In this document: positions 7,974-16,736 of the stretch, piece by piece
How positions within the stretch are numbered: position 1 is the stretch's first letter
Layout of the letters: every line of letters starts with the position of its first letter
Source of the DNA: Comamonadaceae bacterium
Lineage (GTDB): Bacteria; Pseudomonadota; Gammaproteobacteria; Burkholderiales; Burkholderiaceae_C
Direction: 5' to 3'
Length of the DNA stretch: 59,635 nucleotides
Assembly: GCA_947450895.1 (NCBI GenBank)
Contig: CANFWT010000009.1
Coordinates: 1-59,635, forward strand
The notes under the pieces: generated by a model
The model's input: the letters and a program-made list of their open reading frames with translations, nothing else
The model's database searches: none
What the model was told of the DNA's origin: nothing
Position numbers and translations under genes: made by a program

Positions 7974-9796
7974 TGCAAACACCACCACCCACCTCCCCCA
8001 ACACCGGCACCTGGAGCCGCGCCGCGCAACAGGTGCAGCGCGTCTGGGCGCTGTCCAAGCCCTATTACTTCTCGGACGAAAAATGGGCTGCACGCGGTTT
8101 GCTGGCAGCCATCGTGGCGCTGAACCTGGCACTGGTCTATATGACGGTGCTGTTTAACGACTGGAACCGGCTGTTCTATGACGCCTTGCAAGACAAAAAC
8201 CAGGCGGTGTTTTGGACGCAACTCGGGCGCTTTAGCTACCTGGCCTTTGCCTTTATCGTGATTGCGGTCTACAAGTTTTACCTGACGCAACTGCTGGAGA
8301 TGCGCTGGCGCAGCTGGATGACGCGCACTACCTTGCAGCGCTGGCTGTCGCACCAGGCGTTTTACCGGATGGAGCTAGGCCGCTTTGGCGGCAGCGACCC
8401 GGCGCTGGGCGGCACGCCCGACAACCCGGACCAGCGCATTGCCGAAGACATCAACCAGTTCACATCGCTCAACCTGTCCTTGAGCATGGGCCTGCTGAAC
8501 TCGGTGGTGACCTTGGCCAGCTTTATCGGCATTTTGTGGGCGCTCTCGGGCGGTTTTGCGTTCACGCTGGGGGGCAGCGAATACAACATTCCTGGCTTCA
8601 TGGTCTGGATGGCGGTGTTGTACTGCGCGGCGGGCAGCTGGATCACCCAGCGCATTGGCCGACCACAAATTCCGCTGAACTTTGCGCAGCAACGGGTGGA
8701 GGCCGACTTTCGCCACCACATGGTCCGGGTGCGCGAGTACAGCGAATCGATTGCCCTAGACCGCGGCGAAGGCGTGGAGCGCGCGCAGCTCGAAAGCCGC
8801 TTTGGCGCGGTGCTGGACAACTACCTGCGGCTTATCAAGGCGCAGAAGAACTTGGTCTGGTTCACCAGCTTTTTTGGTCAGGCTGCGGTGGTGTTTCCGT
8901 TTGTAGTGGCGGCGCCGCGCTTTTTCAGCGGCGCCATTCAGCTCGGTGAGTTGATGCAAATCGCCGGCGCCTTTGACAAGGTGCAAGGGGCGCTGAGTTG
9001 GTTTGTCGACAGCTACCCCAACCTGGCCACCTGGCGCGCCACTACCGACCGGCTGACCAGCTTTGAAGCCTCCCTGGCCCAATTGCAAACACCGACCAGC
9101 CCGGTGATCGCGGAGGATGGCGCCGGTGCCAGCGCCCCAGCGCCCAACGCGCTACGTACCCAGAACCTGCAAGTCGCCCTGCCCAGCGGCGTGACGCTGC
9201 TGGCGCACACCGCGCTGCACGCGCACGCCGGGGAACGCGTGCTGCTGCAAGGCCCCTCGGGCGCGGGCAAGAGCACACTGTTTAGGGCACTGGCAGGCAT
9301 CTGGCCTTTTGCCAGCGGCCAAGTGGCACGCCCGACGGACGCAATGTTCATCCCCCAGCGCCCCTACTTTCCCAACGGGCCGCTGCGCGACGCGCTGGCC
9401 TACCCCGAATTGCCCACGCGCTACAGCGAAGCGCAGATGCGCCAAGCGCTAGCGGACGCGCTGCTGCCCGAACTGGCCGACCAACTAGACCAATGGAACA
9501 CCTGGGGCCAAAAACTCTCGGGCGGCGAACAACAACGCCTGGCGCTGGCGCGGGTGTTCTTGAAGCAACCGCAATGGGTGTTTGCCGACGAGGCCACCAG
9601 TGCGCTGGACGCACCCACCGAGGCCACGCTTTACCAGCGCCTGGTGGACATGCTGGCGGCGCGCGGTGGCGGCCTGGTGTCGATCGCGCACCGGCCGGGG
9701 GTGGCGGCGTTTCATACCAAGGTTTGGGTGATGGAACCTGCGGCTGGCGGCGCAGATGCGCGGTTTGAGGTGGTGGAGAAGGTGCTTTCACTTTAA
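7973..9796 (+). CDS. SbmA/BacA-like ABC transporter, fused permease-ATPase (YddA type)
   Basis: 607 residues. The N-terminal ~340 residues are an SbmA/BacA-type membrane domain with motifs YFSDEKWAARGLL, FNDWNRLFYDALQDKNQ and DNPDQRIAEDINQFT. The C-terminal ATPase has Walker A GPSGAGKST, signature LSGGEQQRLALARVF, Walker B WVFADEATSALD and the H-loop SIAHR. Relatives (E. coli YddA, Rhizobium BclA) are inner-membrane carriers; BclA imports antimicrobial peptides, but the substrate here is unknown. Start overlaps the DUF1501 stop by one base, so the DUF1800-DUF1501-ABC genes look like one operon. It ends just before a cluster of repeats that can form hairpins. Confidence 0.9.
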   Translation: MQTPPPTSPNTGTWSRAAQQVQRVWALSKPYYFSDEKWAARGLLAAIVALNLALVYMTVLFNDWNRLFYDALQDKNQAVFWTQLGRFSYLAFAFIVIAVYKFYLTQLLEMRWRSWMTRTTLQRWLSHQAFYRMELGRFGGSDPALGGTPDNPDQRIAEDINQFTSLNLSLSMGLLNSVVTLASFIGILWALSGGFAFTLGGSEYNIPGFMVWMAVLYCAAGSWITQRIGRPQIPLNFAQQRVEADFRHHMVRVREYSESIALDRGEGVERAQLESRFGAVLDNYLRLIKAQKNLVWFTSFFGQAAVVFPFVVAAPRFFSGAIQLGELMQIAGAFDKVQGALSWFVDSYPNLATWRATTDRLTSFEASLAQLQTPTSPVIAEDGAGASAPAPNALRTQNLQVALPSGVTLLAHTALHAHAGERVLLQGPSGAGKSTLFRALAGIWPFASGQVARPTDAMFIPQRPYFPNGPLRDALAYPELPTRYSEAQMRQALADALLPELADQLDQWNTWGQKLSGGEQQRLALARVFLKQPQWVFADEATSALDAPTEATLYQRLVDMLAARGGGLVSIAHRPGVAAFHTKVWVMEPAAGGADARFEVVEKVLSL

Positions 9797-9807
9797 ATTT
9801 AACTGCC

Positions 9808-9980
9808 TTCCCCCCCCTATCCCCCCACCCCCCTTTCCACCCCGGCGGGGTAGAAAGGGGGAGCCAACAGCCACATTTGGTTTTTTCGCTCCGGCTAGGC
9901 TTCTACTGGCCTTGCACCTGTTGGTAGACCAGCAGTACCTAGGAACGGCGCCGTCGCCGCGACGGCTTTCGGGGTTTGGG
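9808..9980 (-). repeat. Interspersed hairpin repeat, copy A
   Basis: Copy in minus orientation of a ~160 bp unit that recurs at 10109-10270 and 10281-10440 and, in part, at 43859-43960 and 44160-44257. In its own orientation it begins CAAACCCCGAAAGCC, passes a palindrome GCCGTCGC-G-GCGACGGC, a less conserved middle, then CCAAATGTGGCTGTTGG and a G/C-rich hairpin. The terminal hairpin is more degenerate here (CTTTCTACCCCGCCGGGGTGGAAAGG). It directly follows the ABC transporter gene. No coding potential is evident. Confidence 0.8.
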
Positions 9981-10108
9981 CGCGGCAGCCTTCTGGGAAA
10001 TTCGCTCTTCGGCGCCTCCGCTACTTACCTCTGCCGCCTTTAGTAGGCGGGCACCACTGGGGGCTGCCCGCTAGTTAGATGCGGCGCCCGGCTCGAAGTC
10101 CGCAGCGC

Positions 10109-10270
10109 CCAAACCCGTAAAAGCCGTCGCGGCGACGGCGCCGCGTGTAAATGTTGCAGGCCTACCCACAGGTGCAAGGCCGGTAGCAGCGTAGCCGAAG
10201 CGCAGAAACCAAATTCGGACTTTGGCCCCCCTCTCGCCCGCTGGGCGAGAGGGGTTGGGGGAGAGTGGGC
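10109..10270 (+). repeat. Interspersed hairpin repeat, copy B
   Basis: Same unit, plus orientation. It holds the first palindrome at about 10124-10140 and the second hairpin CCCCTCTCGCCC/GGGCGAGAGGGG at about 10231-10254, followed by TTGGGGGAGAGTGGGC. The block 9981-10108 between copies A and B shows no gene and is G/C-rich. Confidence 0.85.
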
Positions 10271-10280
10271 GAACTTCACC

Positions 10281-10440
10281 CAAACCCCGAAAGCCGTCGC
10301 GGCGACGGCGCCGTTCCTAGATACTGCTGGCCTACCCACAGGTGCATGGCCAGTAGAAGCCTAGCCGGAGCGACAAAATCAAATGTGGCGGTTGGCCCCC
10401 CTCTCGCCCGCTGGGCGAGAGGGGTTGGGGGAGAGTGGGC
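10281..10440 (+). repeat. Interspersed hairpin repeat, copy C
   Basis: Tandem with copy B and nearly identical over the last 60 bases. Shares CCTAGCCGGAGCGA and the stretch GCCGTTCCTAG with copy A, so A and C are closest relatives although inverted. The hairpin CCCCTCTCGCCC-GCT-GGGCGAGAGGGG could act as a terminator for queC on the minus strand or the ABC gene on the plus strand. Confidence 0.85.
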
Positions 10441-10504
10441 AAACCCCACCCACCCGGCAGGGATTCAAAAGCAATAGCGCACTCGCATGCCCTGCAACAG
10501 GCAC

Positions 10505-11221
10505 TTACTCGCAGTACGCCACAAAACCTTTTGCCCGCAGCTCACAAGCCGGGCATCTACCGCATCCGTAACCCCAGTCGTGCCGCTGGCTGCGCTCACC
10601 CAGGTAACAGGTGTGGGTGTGTTCCACGATGAGATCGACCAGGGCATGCCCGCCGCCCTGCACGTCGGCCTGCGCGCCCAGGTCGTGGGCCATGCGCCAG
10701 GTGGCGGCTTTGTCGATCCACATGAGCGGGGTTTCGATCAAAAAGCGCCGGTCCATGCCCAGGGACAAGGCCAGTTGCATGGCCTTCATGGTGTCGTCGC
10801 GGCAGTCGGGGTAGCCGGAAAAGTCGGTCTCGCACACGCCGGTGACGATGACCTGCAGGCCCCGGCGGTAGGCCAGCGCGGCGGCCAGGGTCAAAAACAA
10901 CAGGTTGCGCCCGGGCACAAAGCTGTTGGGCAGGCCGCTGGCCTCCATGGCCATGGCGGTGTCTCGGGTCAAGGACGTGTCGCTCACCTCGCCCAGCACC
11001 GCCAGGTCGAGCAAATGGTCCTCTCCCAGTTTTGCGGACCAGGCCGGAAAGCGTGCGCGCAGCTCGCGCAGCACGTTGAGGCGAGCGTCCAACTCAATGT
11101 GGTGGCGCTGGCCGTAGTCAAATGCCACCGTTTCAACGCGCTGGTACTTGGACAGCGCATAGGCCAAGCAGGTGGTGGAGTCCTGGCCTCCGGAGAACAA
11201 AACAAGGGCAGTGGTGTGCAT
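10505..11221 (-). CDS. queC: 7-cyano-7-deazaguanine synthase
   Basis: 238 residues. QueC makes preQ0 from 7-carboxy-7-deazaguanine, ammonia and ATP, on the way to queuosine in tRNA. The ATP-pyrophosphatase P-loop is [15 protein letters not shown] at residues 6-20; VPGRNLLFL and [15 protein letters not shown] are family motifs; the zinc site is formed by cysteines in the C-terminal [17 protein letters not shown] plus an upstream cysteine in HTCYLGER. Full length. It is separated from the next gene upstream by 30 bases and ends near the repeat cluster. No other queuosine gene is in the window. Confidence 0.96.
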   Translation of the reverse strand: MHTTALVLFSGGQDSTTCLAYALSKYQRVETVAFDYGQRHHIELDARLNVLRELRARFPAWSAKLGEDHLLDLAVLGEVSDTSLTRDTAMAMEASGLPNSFVPGRNLLFLTLAAALAYRRGLQVIVTGVCETDFSGYPDCRDDTMKAMQLALSLGMDRRFLIETPLMWIDKAATWRMAHDLGAQADVQGGGHALVDLIVEHTHTCYLGERSQRHDWGYGCGRCPACELRAKGFVAYCE

Positions 11222-11251
11222 GGGGCGATCTTAGGGCTTGCTCCAAATGGT

Positions 11252-11845
11252 TCAGGGCATGCGCTTGGACAGGCTTTCCAACTGGGCCGAGAGCTGGCGT
11301 ACAGCCTGCGTGAGTGCCAATAGCTCCTGTTCTTTAAGGATGTCGATTTTTTCGTGCAGCAGCTCGATTTCCAGCTCGGCCTTGACGTTGATCTCGTAGT
11401 CGCTTTGCGCGTGGCGGCGGTCCAGCTCGGACTGGCGGTTCTGGCTCATCATGATGGCAGGCGCCGTGTACGCCGCTTGAAACGACAAGAGCAGATTGAG
11501 CAAGATGAAGGGATAAGGGTCCCAGGCGCTGCTGCCTGCGAGCACATTGCCGGTAATCCACACCACGATGGCTGTGCTCTGAATCACGATGAAGCGCCAG
11601 GAGCCTATGGTGGAGGCTACGCCATCGGCCAGGCGCTGGCCCCGGGTCAGGGGAGGAGCCTCTAGGTGCTGGGCCACCAGTTTGGGCAGCGGCAAGGCGG
11701 CGTCGGCCCGATGGCGGTGGGCGCGGCGATGGGCCCGCAGCAAAGCCAGTTGGGCGCGGTCAACTTTGGCCGCCGCAATGGCAGCAGCATCGCTGGGCGA
11801 TGGAGGCAAGGCGTTTTCGGTGGGGCGAGAGGCGGCTGCAGACAT
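11252..11845 (-). CDS. DUF1003 family membrane protein
   Basis: 197 residues from the ATG at 11845 (an in-frame TTG lies 18 bases earlier). DUF1003 is recognised by the membrane pair IGSWRFIVIQSTAIVVWITG and YPFILLNLLLSFQAAYTAPA followed by IMMSQNRQSELDRRHAQSD. Two transmembrane helices are followed by a C-terminal coiled-coil-like segment (NVKAELEIELLHEKIDILKE). Function unknown. It lies upstream of queC, same strand, 30 bases apart. Confidence 0.88.
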   Translation of the reverse strand: MSAAASRPTENALPPSPSDAAAIAAAKVDRAQLALLRAHRRAHRHRADAALPLPKLVAQHLEAPPLTRGQRLADGVASTIGSWRFIVIQSTAIVVWITGNVLAGSSAWDPYPFILLNLLLSFQAAYTAPAIMMSQNRQSELDRRHAQSDYEINVKAELEIELLHEKIDILKEQELLALTQAVRQLSAQLESLSKRMP

Positions 11846-12004
11846 GGCATTTCCAATCAACAAGGGATCGGGTGATTGTGACCACCGCAGGCTGCACTTG
11901 TGTAAAGCCCCCTACCGAGCGCCTGTGGGCGGTCACATGGCCCGAGCGCAAGCTTGCGCATAATGGGCTACCACTGCAGCCGCATTGCCCACTTCGCCCC
12001 CACC

Positions 12005-13072
12005 ATGACCCCACAACAACCGACGTTCTCCCTGTCCATGCTCGACCTGGTGGCCGTACGCGAGGATGCCAGCGTGGGCCAGGCATTGGCCAACGCCCTG
12101 TCTACCGCGCAGCATGCGGAGGCGCTGGGCTTTAAGCGCTACTGGGTCGCTGAACACCACAATATGCAGGGCATTGCCAGCTCGGCCACCGCCGTGCTAG
12201 TGGGCTATCTGGCCGGGGGCACGCAGCGCATCCGCGTGGGGTCGGGCGGCATCATGCTGCCCAACCACGCGCCGCTGGTGGTGGCCGAGGCATTTGGCAC
12301 GCTGGCCGAGCTGTACCCCAACCGCATTGACCTGGGCCTGGGCCGCGCGCCCGGTACCGACCAGCCCACCATGCGCGCCCTGCGCCGCGACCGCCCAGAG
12401 ACCGAGGCCGACTTTCCGCGCGACGTGGCCGAGTTGCAGCGCTTGCTTGCACCCGCGCAGAGTGGCCAGCGCATCGTCGCCATGCCCGGCGCGGGAACGC
12501 AGGTGCCCATCTGGCTGCTGGGGTCTAGCCTGTATTCGGCACAGCTAGCGGCGCAGCGCGGCCTGCCCTATGCATTTGCCTCGCACTTTGCGCCGCGCCT
12601 CTTGATGCAGGCGGTGGACCTGTACCGCCAGTTGTTTCAACCGTCTGCGCATTTGGCCAAGCCGTATGTGGCGATCGGCGTGCCTCTGGTGGCCGCGCCC
12701 ACGGACGAGGAAGCCGAGTTTCTGGCTAGCAGCATTTACCAGCGGGTGCTGGGCATATTGCGCGGCGACCGGCGTCGCATGCAGCCCCCCACCGCCCATT
12801 TCATGTCCCAGTGCAGCCCCCAAGAGCGCGCAGCGATTGCTGACTTTTTGGGTGCAGCTGTGGTGGGTGGGCCCGACACGGTGCGCGAAGGCTTGCAGCA
12901 GCTCGCAGATGCCACCGGGGCCGATGAGTTGATGCTCGTTTGCGACGTGTTTGACACGCCAAAGCGCTTGCGCTCGCTGGATATTGCGGCACAGGCAGTA
13001 GGCCTGACGGCGCCTCCTGCAGCGGCCAGCCGGGCAGTCCAAAGCCTTGCGACCGCGCCAGCCTTCGCCTGA
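12005..13072 (+). CDS. Luciferase-like (LLM class) flavin-dependent oxidoreductase
   Basis: 355 residues from the ATG at 12005. The TIM-barrel pattern of bacterial luciferase-like monooxygenases of the YhbW branch is clear: [16 protein letters not shown], the motif [36 protein letters not shown] and [12 protein letters not shown]. These enzymes use FMNH2 or F420; the physiological substrate is unknown for this branch. Single gene, ended by a strong bidirectional terminator that it shares with the convergent YceI operon. Confidence 0.92.
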   Translation: MTPQQPTFSLSMLDLVAVREDASVGQALANALSTAQHAEALGFKRYWVAEHHNMQGIASSATAVLVGYLAGGTQRIRVGSGGIMLPNHAPLVVAEAFGTLAELYPNRIDLGLGRAPGTDQPTMRALRRDRPETEADFPRDVAELQRLLAPAQSGQRIVAMPGAGTQVPIWLLGSSLYSAQLAAQRGLPYAFASHFAPRLLMQAVDLYRQLFQPSAHLAKPYVAIGVPLVAAPTDEEAEFLASSIYQRVLGILRGDRRRMQPPTAHFMSQCSPQERAAIADFLGAAVVGGPDTVREGLQQLADATGADELMLVCDVFDTPKRLRSLDIAAQAVGLTAPPAAASRAVQSLATAPAFA

Positions 13073-13088
13073 GCGCGCGCTCATCAAC

Positions 13089-13117
13089 AAAAAAGGGCCC
13101 TTGACGGGCCCTTTTTT
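13089..13117. terminator. Bidirectional Rho-independent terminator
   Basis: Perfect 12 bp stem AAAAAAGGGCCC / GGGCCCTTTTTT with a 5-base loop (TTGAC), between the converging luciferase-like gene and the YceI operon. Confidence 0.93.
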
Positions 13118-13134
13118 GTGCTTGGCGCAGCGGC

Positions 13135-13713
13135 TTACTTGGCCTGGGCTTCGATGGCGATGTCGATGCGCACATCGTCACCCACGAAGGGGGCGTATTT
13201 GCCCGCATTGAATTCACTGCGCTTGATGGCGACAAAGGCGTTGGCACCCAGAGCAGGCACCTTCATCATCGGGTGGGGCATGGCCTGAAAGGCAGTGACC
13301 GTCAGCGTCACGGGCTTGGTCACACCTTTGATGGTCAGCTGGCCTTCGATGGCGGAAGGCTTGTCGCCTTCAAACACCACTTTGGTGGACTTGAAAGTAG
13401 CCTTGGGGAACTTGGCGGTGTCCAAAAAGTCTTCGCCCTGGATGTGGCCGTTAAAGTCGGCAAAGCCGGTGTTCACGGTGGTGGTGTCAATCACGATGTC
13501 GACCGAACCCGTCTTGGCCTGGGCGTCAAACACCACGGTGCCGGTGGTCTTGCCAAAGCTGCTGAGCTGGGTGGAGTAGCCGAAATGCGAGTACGAGAAA
13601 CGCGGGAAAGTGTGCGAGCTGTCCACGGTGTAGCTCACGGGGGCAGCCAGGGCAGAGCCCGCAGCCAGGGTAGCCAAGGCCACAGCGGCGCTTAATTGTT
13701 TGAAAGTCATCAT
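13135..13713 (-). CDS. YceI family periplasmic protein
   Basis: 192 residues with a Sec signal peptide (MMTFKQLSAAVALATLAAG, cleavage near ALAA-PVSY). The mature part YTVDSSHTFPRFSYSHFGYS and FNGHIQGEDFLDTAKFP is the YceI lipocalin-like barrel, which binds isoprenoid quinones or related lipids in known structures. Last gene of a unit with a second YceI protein and cytochrome b561; this trio is a common arrangement, suggesting a quinone-linked redox or lipid carrier role at the periplasmic face. Confidence 0.9.
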   Translation of the reverse strand: MMTFKQLSAAVALATLAAGSALAAPVSYTVDSSHTFPRFSYSHFGYSTQLSSFGKTTGTVVFDAQAKTGSVDIVIDTTTVNTGFADFNGHIQGEDFLDTAKFPKATFKSTKVVFEGDKPSAIEGQLTIKGVTKPVTLTVTAFQAMPHPMMKVPALGANAFVAIKRSEFNAGKYAPFVGDDVRIDIAIEAQAK

Positions 13714-13743
13714 AAAAATACTCCAGTTGAAAAAAGTGAAAAA

Positions 13744-14325
13744 TTATTTGCCAGCGATGGCGGTGAGTTGGAAACTGACTTGGATGTCGTTGGCTACGAC
13801 GTCGAATTTGGACCACATGCCTTCGCCAATGGCGTAGTCGGCACGTTGCAAAGTAAAGCTGCCACTCAGCAAGCCCTGTTTGCCCTGGGGCGTGTGCTTC
13901 ATGGCGACTTTGATGTCGCGGGCACGGCCTTTGATGGTGAGCGTGCCCAGCACCTCAAACACATTGGGCGCGGTTTGATTGACCTGTTTGGCCACGAACA
14001 GTGCTTTGGGAAAGGCGCCGGTGTTGAACCAGGACTTGCCCACCACTTCCTGGTCCGCCTCGCCTGAGCCGGTGTCGACGCTGGCCAGGTCAATCTCCAT
14101 GCTGGCCTTGGTTTGCTCGGGCTTGGCCGGGTCAAAGCTGATTTGCGGGGTGAACTTGGCAAAGTGCCCGTCCATGGCCACGCCCATTTGCTTGAAGCTA
14201 AAGCTGACGCTGCTTTTGTCCATCTGCACTGCCTGGTAGGGCACGGCGTGTGCCGGGGCGGCTAGCGCCAGGGTGGCGACCAGGGCCACGACGGGCTGGA
14301 TCACGATCTTGAGTAGGTGGGACAT
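13744..14325 (-). CDS. YceI family periplasmic protein, second copy
   Basis: 193 residues. The ATG at 14325 gives a signal peptide ending LALAAPAHA before VPYQAVQMDKSSVSFSFKQM. The barrel motifs FAKFTPQISFDPAKPEQTKA, GKSWFNTGAFPKALFVAKQV and VLGTLTIKGRARDIKV fit YceI, but it is clearly diverged from the copy after it, so this is not a recent duplication. It lies 10 bases after the cytochrome b561 gene and 30 bases before the first YceI gene. A longer frame reaching 14433 overlaps the cytochrome gene and is rejected. Confidence 0.9.
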   Translation of the reverse strand: MSHLLKIVIQPVVALVATLALAAPAHAVPYQAVQMDKSSVSFSFKQMGVAMDGHFAKFTPQISFDPAKPEQTKASMEIDLASVDTGSGEADQEVVGKSWFNTGAFPKALFVAKQVNQTAPNVFEVLGTLTIKGRARDIKVAMKHTPQGKQGLLSGSFTLQRADYAIGEGMWSKFDVVANDIQVSFQLTAIAGK

Positions 14326-14335
14326 GGTGCTTTCT

Positions 14336-14881
14336 TTAACTGTTGGAGGGTGTGCGTGCGGGCAGCATGCGGCGCAAGGTGTCGTCCTTGTGCACCAGGT
14401 GGTGGAACAAGGCCGCTGCGACGTGGCCGCCAATCAGCACCAGCAAGCCGATGTTGAGCGCCGAATGCAGTTCTTCCAGTTGCTTGCCCAGCGCCTTGTC
14501 GCGCCCCAGCAGGTCGGGCAGGGGCAGCACGCCAAACCAGACGGTTTGCACGCCTTTGGCCGAGCTCATCAACCAGCCGCTCACAGGAATGGCGATCATC
14601 AGCAAGTAAAGCGCCAGGTGGCCGAGATGCGCCAGCGTTTGCTGCGTGGCCGACAGGCTTGCGGCAAAAGCCGGTGGCCGGTGCGTGAGGCGCCAAAACA
14701 AGCGCAGCCACACCAGCACAAACACGCTCACCCCCGCCCATTTGTGCCAGGAATAGAACTGCAGCTTCTCGGGCGAGAGCGGCAAATCCGCCATATAGAA
14801 GCCCAAGGCCAACAGGCCAAAAATCAGAAGCGCCATGAGCCAGTGCAAGCCTTTGGCGGTGGTGGTGTAGTGGGTGGTCAT
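14336..14881 (-). CDS. Cytochrome b561
   Basis: 181 residues, four predicted transmembrane helices. Haem-ligand histidines are visible in KGLHWLMALLIFGLLALGFY, FYSWHKWAGV, LALYLLMIAIPVSGWLMSSA region and HSALNIGLLVLIGGHVAAAL. The family passes electrons from ubiquinol, or scavenges superoxide (CybB), at the inner membrane. It sits 12 bases after the dioxygenase gene and 10 before the YceI gene, in one likely transcript controlled from the LysR-divergent promoter. Confidence 0.92.
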   Translation of the reverse strand: MTTHYTTTAKGLHWLMALLIFGLLALGFYMADLPLSPEKLQFYSWHKWAGVSVFVLVWLRLFWRLTHRPPAFAASLSATQQTLAHLGHLALYLLMIAIPVSGWLMSSAKGVQTVWFGVLPLPDLLGRDKALGKQLEELHSALNIGLLVLIGGHVAAALFHHLVHKDDTLRRMLPARTPSNS

Positions 14882-14893
14882 AACAAAAGGGGC

Positions 14894-15682
14894 TCAGTGA
14901 AATGAATAGCCGTCCATGGCGATCACGTAGTCGCTGATGCCACGGTAAAAAGGCGCAGGCTGCGCCTGCGGGCCGGCAGCGCCCAGCGCGGTGAACAAAG
15001 GCAAGAGATGGTCTTCGCTGGGGTGGGCGCGCGCACCGCTTGCGCTGGCCTGGCGGTAATTGAGCAGCGCAGCGGTGTCTTTGGCCACCAGGTGCCGGTG
15101 GACCCAGTCGGCAAAGTCTTGCACATAGGCCGGGGTTTGCCCCCCGCCCATGCGCACGGTCTGGTAGTCGCGCAGGTTGTGGGTAATGTTGCCCGAGGCA
15201 ATGATCAAAAACTTGTCTTCTGCCAGCGCGGCCAGCGCCTGCCCGATGCGGTACGCGTGCTCGGGACCGGCGTGGCTCTGCACCGACAGAGGCACGACCG
15301 GAATGTCGGCATCTGGAAACATCTGGCGCAAAGGAATCCAGGCGCCGTGGTCCAGGCCGTGGTGCGCATCTTGTTGCACCGTAAACCCATGGGCTTGTAG
15401 GGCAGCGGCCACTTGCAAGGCCGCCTCGGGGCAACCGGTGGCAGGGTAACGCAGGTCGTACAGGCGGGGATCAAAGCCACCAAAGTCATGGATGGTCTCT
15501 AACTGAGTGGCCGTACCTACCGTAGGCACAGCAGTGTCCCAATGCGGGCTGACTACCACGATGGCGCGTGGCGTAGCAAAAGTCTGTGCCAAAGTTGCCA
15601 TGGCCGCGCCCGCCGCGCCGGGTTGCAGTGCAAAAGTGGGCGCACCGTGGGGCACAAAAAGGACGTTGCGTTGGGTTTGCAT
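14894..15682 (-). CDS. DODA-type extradiol ring-opening dioxygenase (YgiD-like)
   Basis: 262 residues from the ATG at 15682. Class III extradiol dioxygenase fold with metal-ligand histidines in FVPHGAPT, VVSPHWDT and GLDHGAWIPLRQMFPDADIP, plus SGNITHNLR; this is the 4,5-DOPA dioxygenase branch (LigB superfamily, E. coli YgiD). The aromatic substrate is not predictable. It is the first gene of a unit with cytochrome b561 and two YceI genes, and it is divergent from a LysR regulator 92 bases away that probably controls it. Confidence 0.9.
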   Translation of the reverse strand: MQTQRNVLFVPHGAPTFALQPGAAGAAMATLAQTFATPRAIVVVSPHWDTAVPTVGTATQLETIHDFGGFDPRLYDLRYPATGCPEAALQVAAALQAHGFTVQQDAHHGLDHGAWIPLRQMFPDADIPVVPLSVQSHAGPEHAYRIGQALAALAEDKFLIIASGNITHNLRDYQTVRMGGGQTPAYVQDFADWVHRHLVAKDTAALLNYRQASASGARAHPSEDHLLPLFTALGAAGPQAQPAPFYRGISDYVIAMDGYSFH

Positions 15683-15754
15683 AGGGCGGGTCTTTCGATG
15701 GGTTGGACTGTAGGGCAGACAAACCAAAAGAAAAAGATGCTAATCAACAAATAC

Positions 15755-15775
15755 TTGTTGCACAATCAGCAACAA
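15755..15775. promoter_or_regulatory. Candidate LysR-type operator overlapping the regulator start
   Basis: Perfect inverted repeat TTGTTGC-N7-GCAACAA. The last base is the A of the LysR-gene ATG. Dyad symmetry of this size with a central AT-rich spacer is typical of LysR recognition sites; its position suggests autoregulation and control of the divergent dioxygenase operon. Confidence 0.6.
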
Positions 15776-16695
15776 TGGACAAACTCGACGCCATGCAAAC
15801 TTTTGTGCGTGTAGCACAGGCAGGAAGCTTTACCGCCGTGGCCGACCAGCTGCAGGTGGCCCGCTCGGTCGTTACCCGCCAGATCGCCGCGCTGGAGAAG
15901 CACCTGGCGGCCAAGCTGATCACCCGCAGCACGCGCAACCTTACCCTCACCGCCGCAGGATCGGCCTACCTGGAAAAGTGCCGCGTCATCCTGAACATGG
16001 TAGATGCCGCCGAGTCCAGCCTGACGGAGGAGAACGCCGTGCCCCGCGGCCGCATCCGCCTGGCCTTGCCGCTGAGCTTCGGCTTGCAACGCCTGATGCC
16101 CGCTTTGCTGGACTTTGCCAAGGTGCAGCCGCATGTTGAGCTGCTGCTCAATTTCTCAGACCAGCGCTCCAACCTGATTGAAGAAGGTATTGACCTGGCC
16201 ATCCGCATCACCGCCGACCTGCAGCCCGGCGACATCCTGCGCCAATTGGGGTCATGCCGTTTGCTCACCGTGGCCGCGCCCGCCTACTTAGCCCTGCACG
16301 GGTGTCCCACGCACCCAGCGCAGTTGCAGCACCACGAGTGCCTGGTGTATTCCATGAGCAGCAACACTGCGACCTGGCCCTACCGGGTGGCAGAAGGCTT
16401 GGTCGACGCAGTGCAACAGTTTGCGGTGCGCGGGCGCCTCACAGCCAATAACGGTCTGGCACTGATGCAGGCCACTGCCCAAGGCATGGGGATTGCGCTG
16501 CAACCGGATTTTCTTGCTGCGCCCTTCGTTGCGCGCCAGGAGGTGGGCGAAATCCTGACGGACTTCGCGTCGCCACCGCTGGGCATTTACGCGGTGCTGC
16601 CGAGCAACCGCTATATCCCACACCGGGTGGGCGTGCTGATGGACTACCTGGCTGGGGTGCTCCAAGACGAAGACACGGCCCAGCGCATGACCTGA
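15775..16695 (+). CDS. LysR family transcriptional regulator
   Basis: 306 residues from the ATG at 15775. N-terminal winged helix-turn-helix: MQTFVRVAQAGSFTAVADQL, then SVVTRQIAALEKHLAAKLIT and RSTRNLTLTAAGSAYLE. The rest is a periplasmic-binding-like effector domain of the CrgA/DmlR-like branch (RGRIRLALPLSFGLQRLMPA). It is divergent from the dioxygenase-cytochrome b561-YceI operon, its likely target. The palindrome at its own start codon supports negative autoregulation. The effector is unknown. Confidence 0.92.
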   Translation: MDKLDAMQTFVRVAQAGSFTAVADQLQVARSVVTRQIAALEKHLAAKLITRSTRNLTLTAAGSAYLEKCRVILNMVDAAESSLTEENAVPRGRIRLALPLSFGLQRLMPALLDFAKVQPHVELLLNFSDQRSNLIEEGIDLAIRITADLQPGDILRQLGSCRLLTVAAPAYLALHGCPTHPAQLQHHECLVYSMSSNTATWPYRVAEGLVDAVQQFAVRGRLTANNGLALMQATAQGMGIALQPDFLAAPFVARQEVGEILTDFASPPLGIYAVLPSNRYIPHRVGVLMDYLAGVLQDEDTAQRMT

Positions 16696-16736
16696 GCCCT
16701 GGCGTCCCCCAAAGCCCAAGCCAGGGCCGCTGCGGC

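Noticed and set aside
6627..8132. 501-codon minus-strand frame opposite the DUF1501 gene
   Set aside because: Same high-GC shadow effect; no motif and the sense gene has clear family motifs.
9756..10477. Several short frames in the repeat cluster
   Set aside because: They lie within palindromic repeats and change with each copy; no coding signature.
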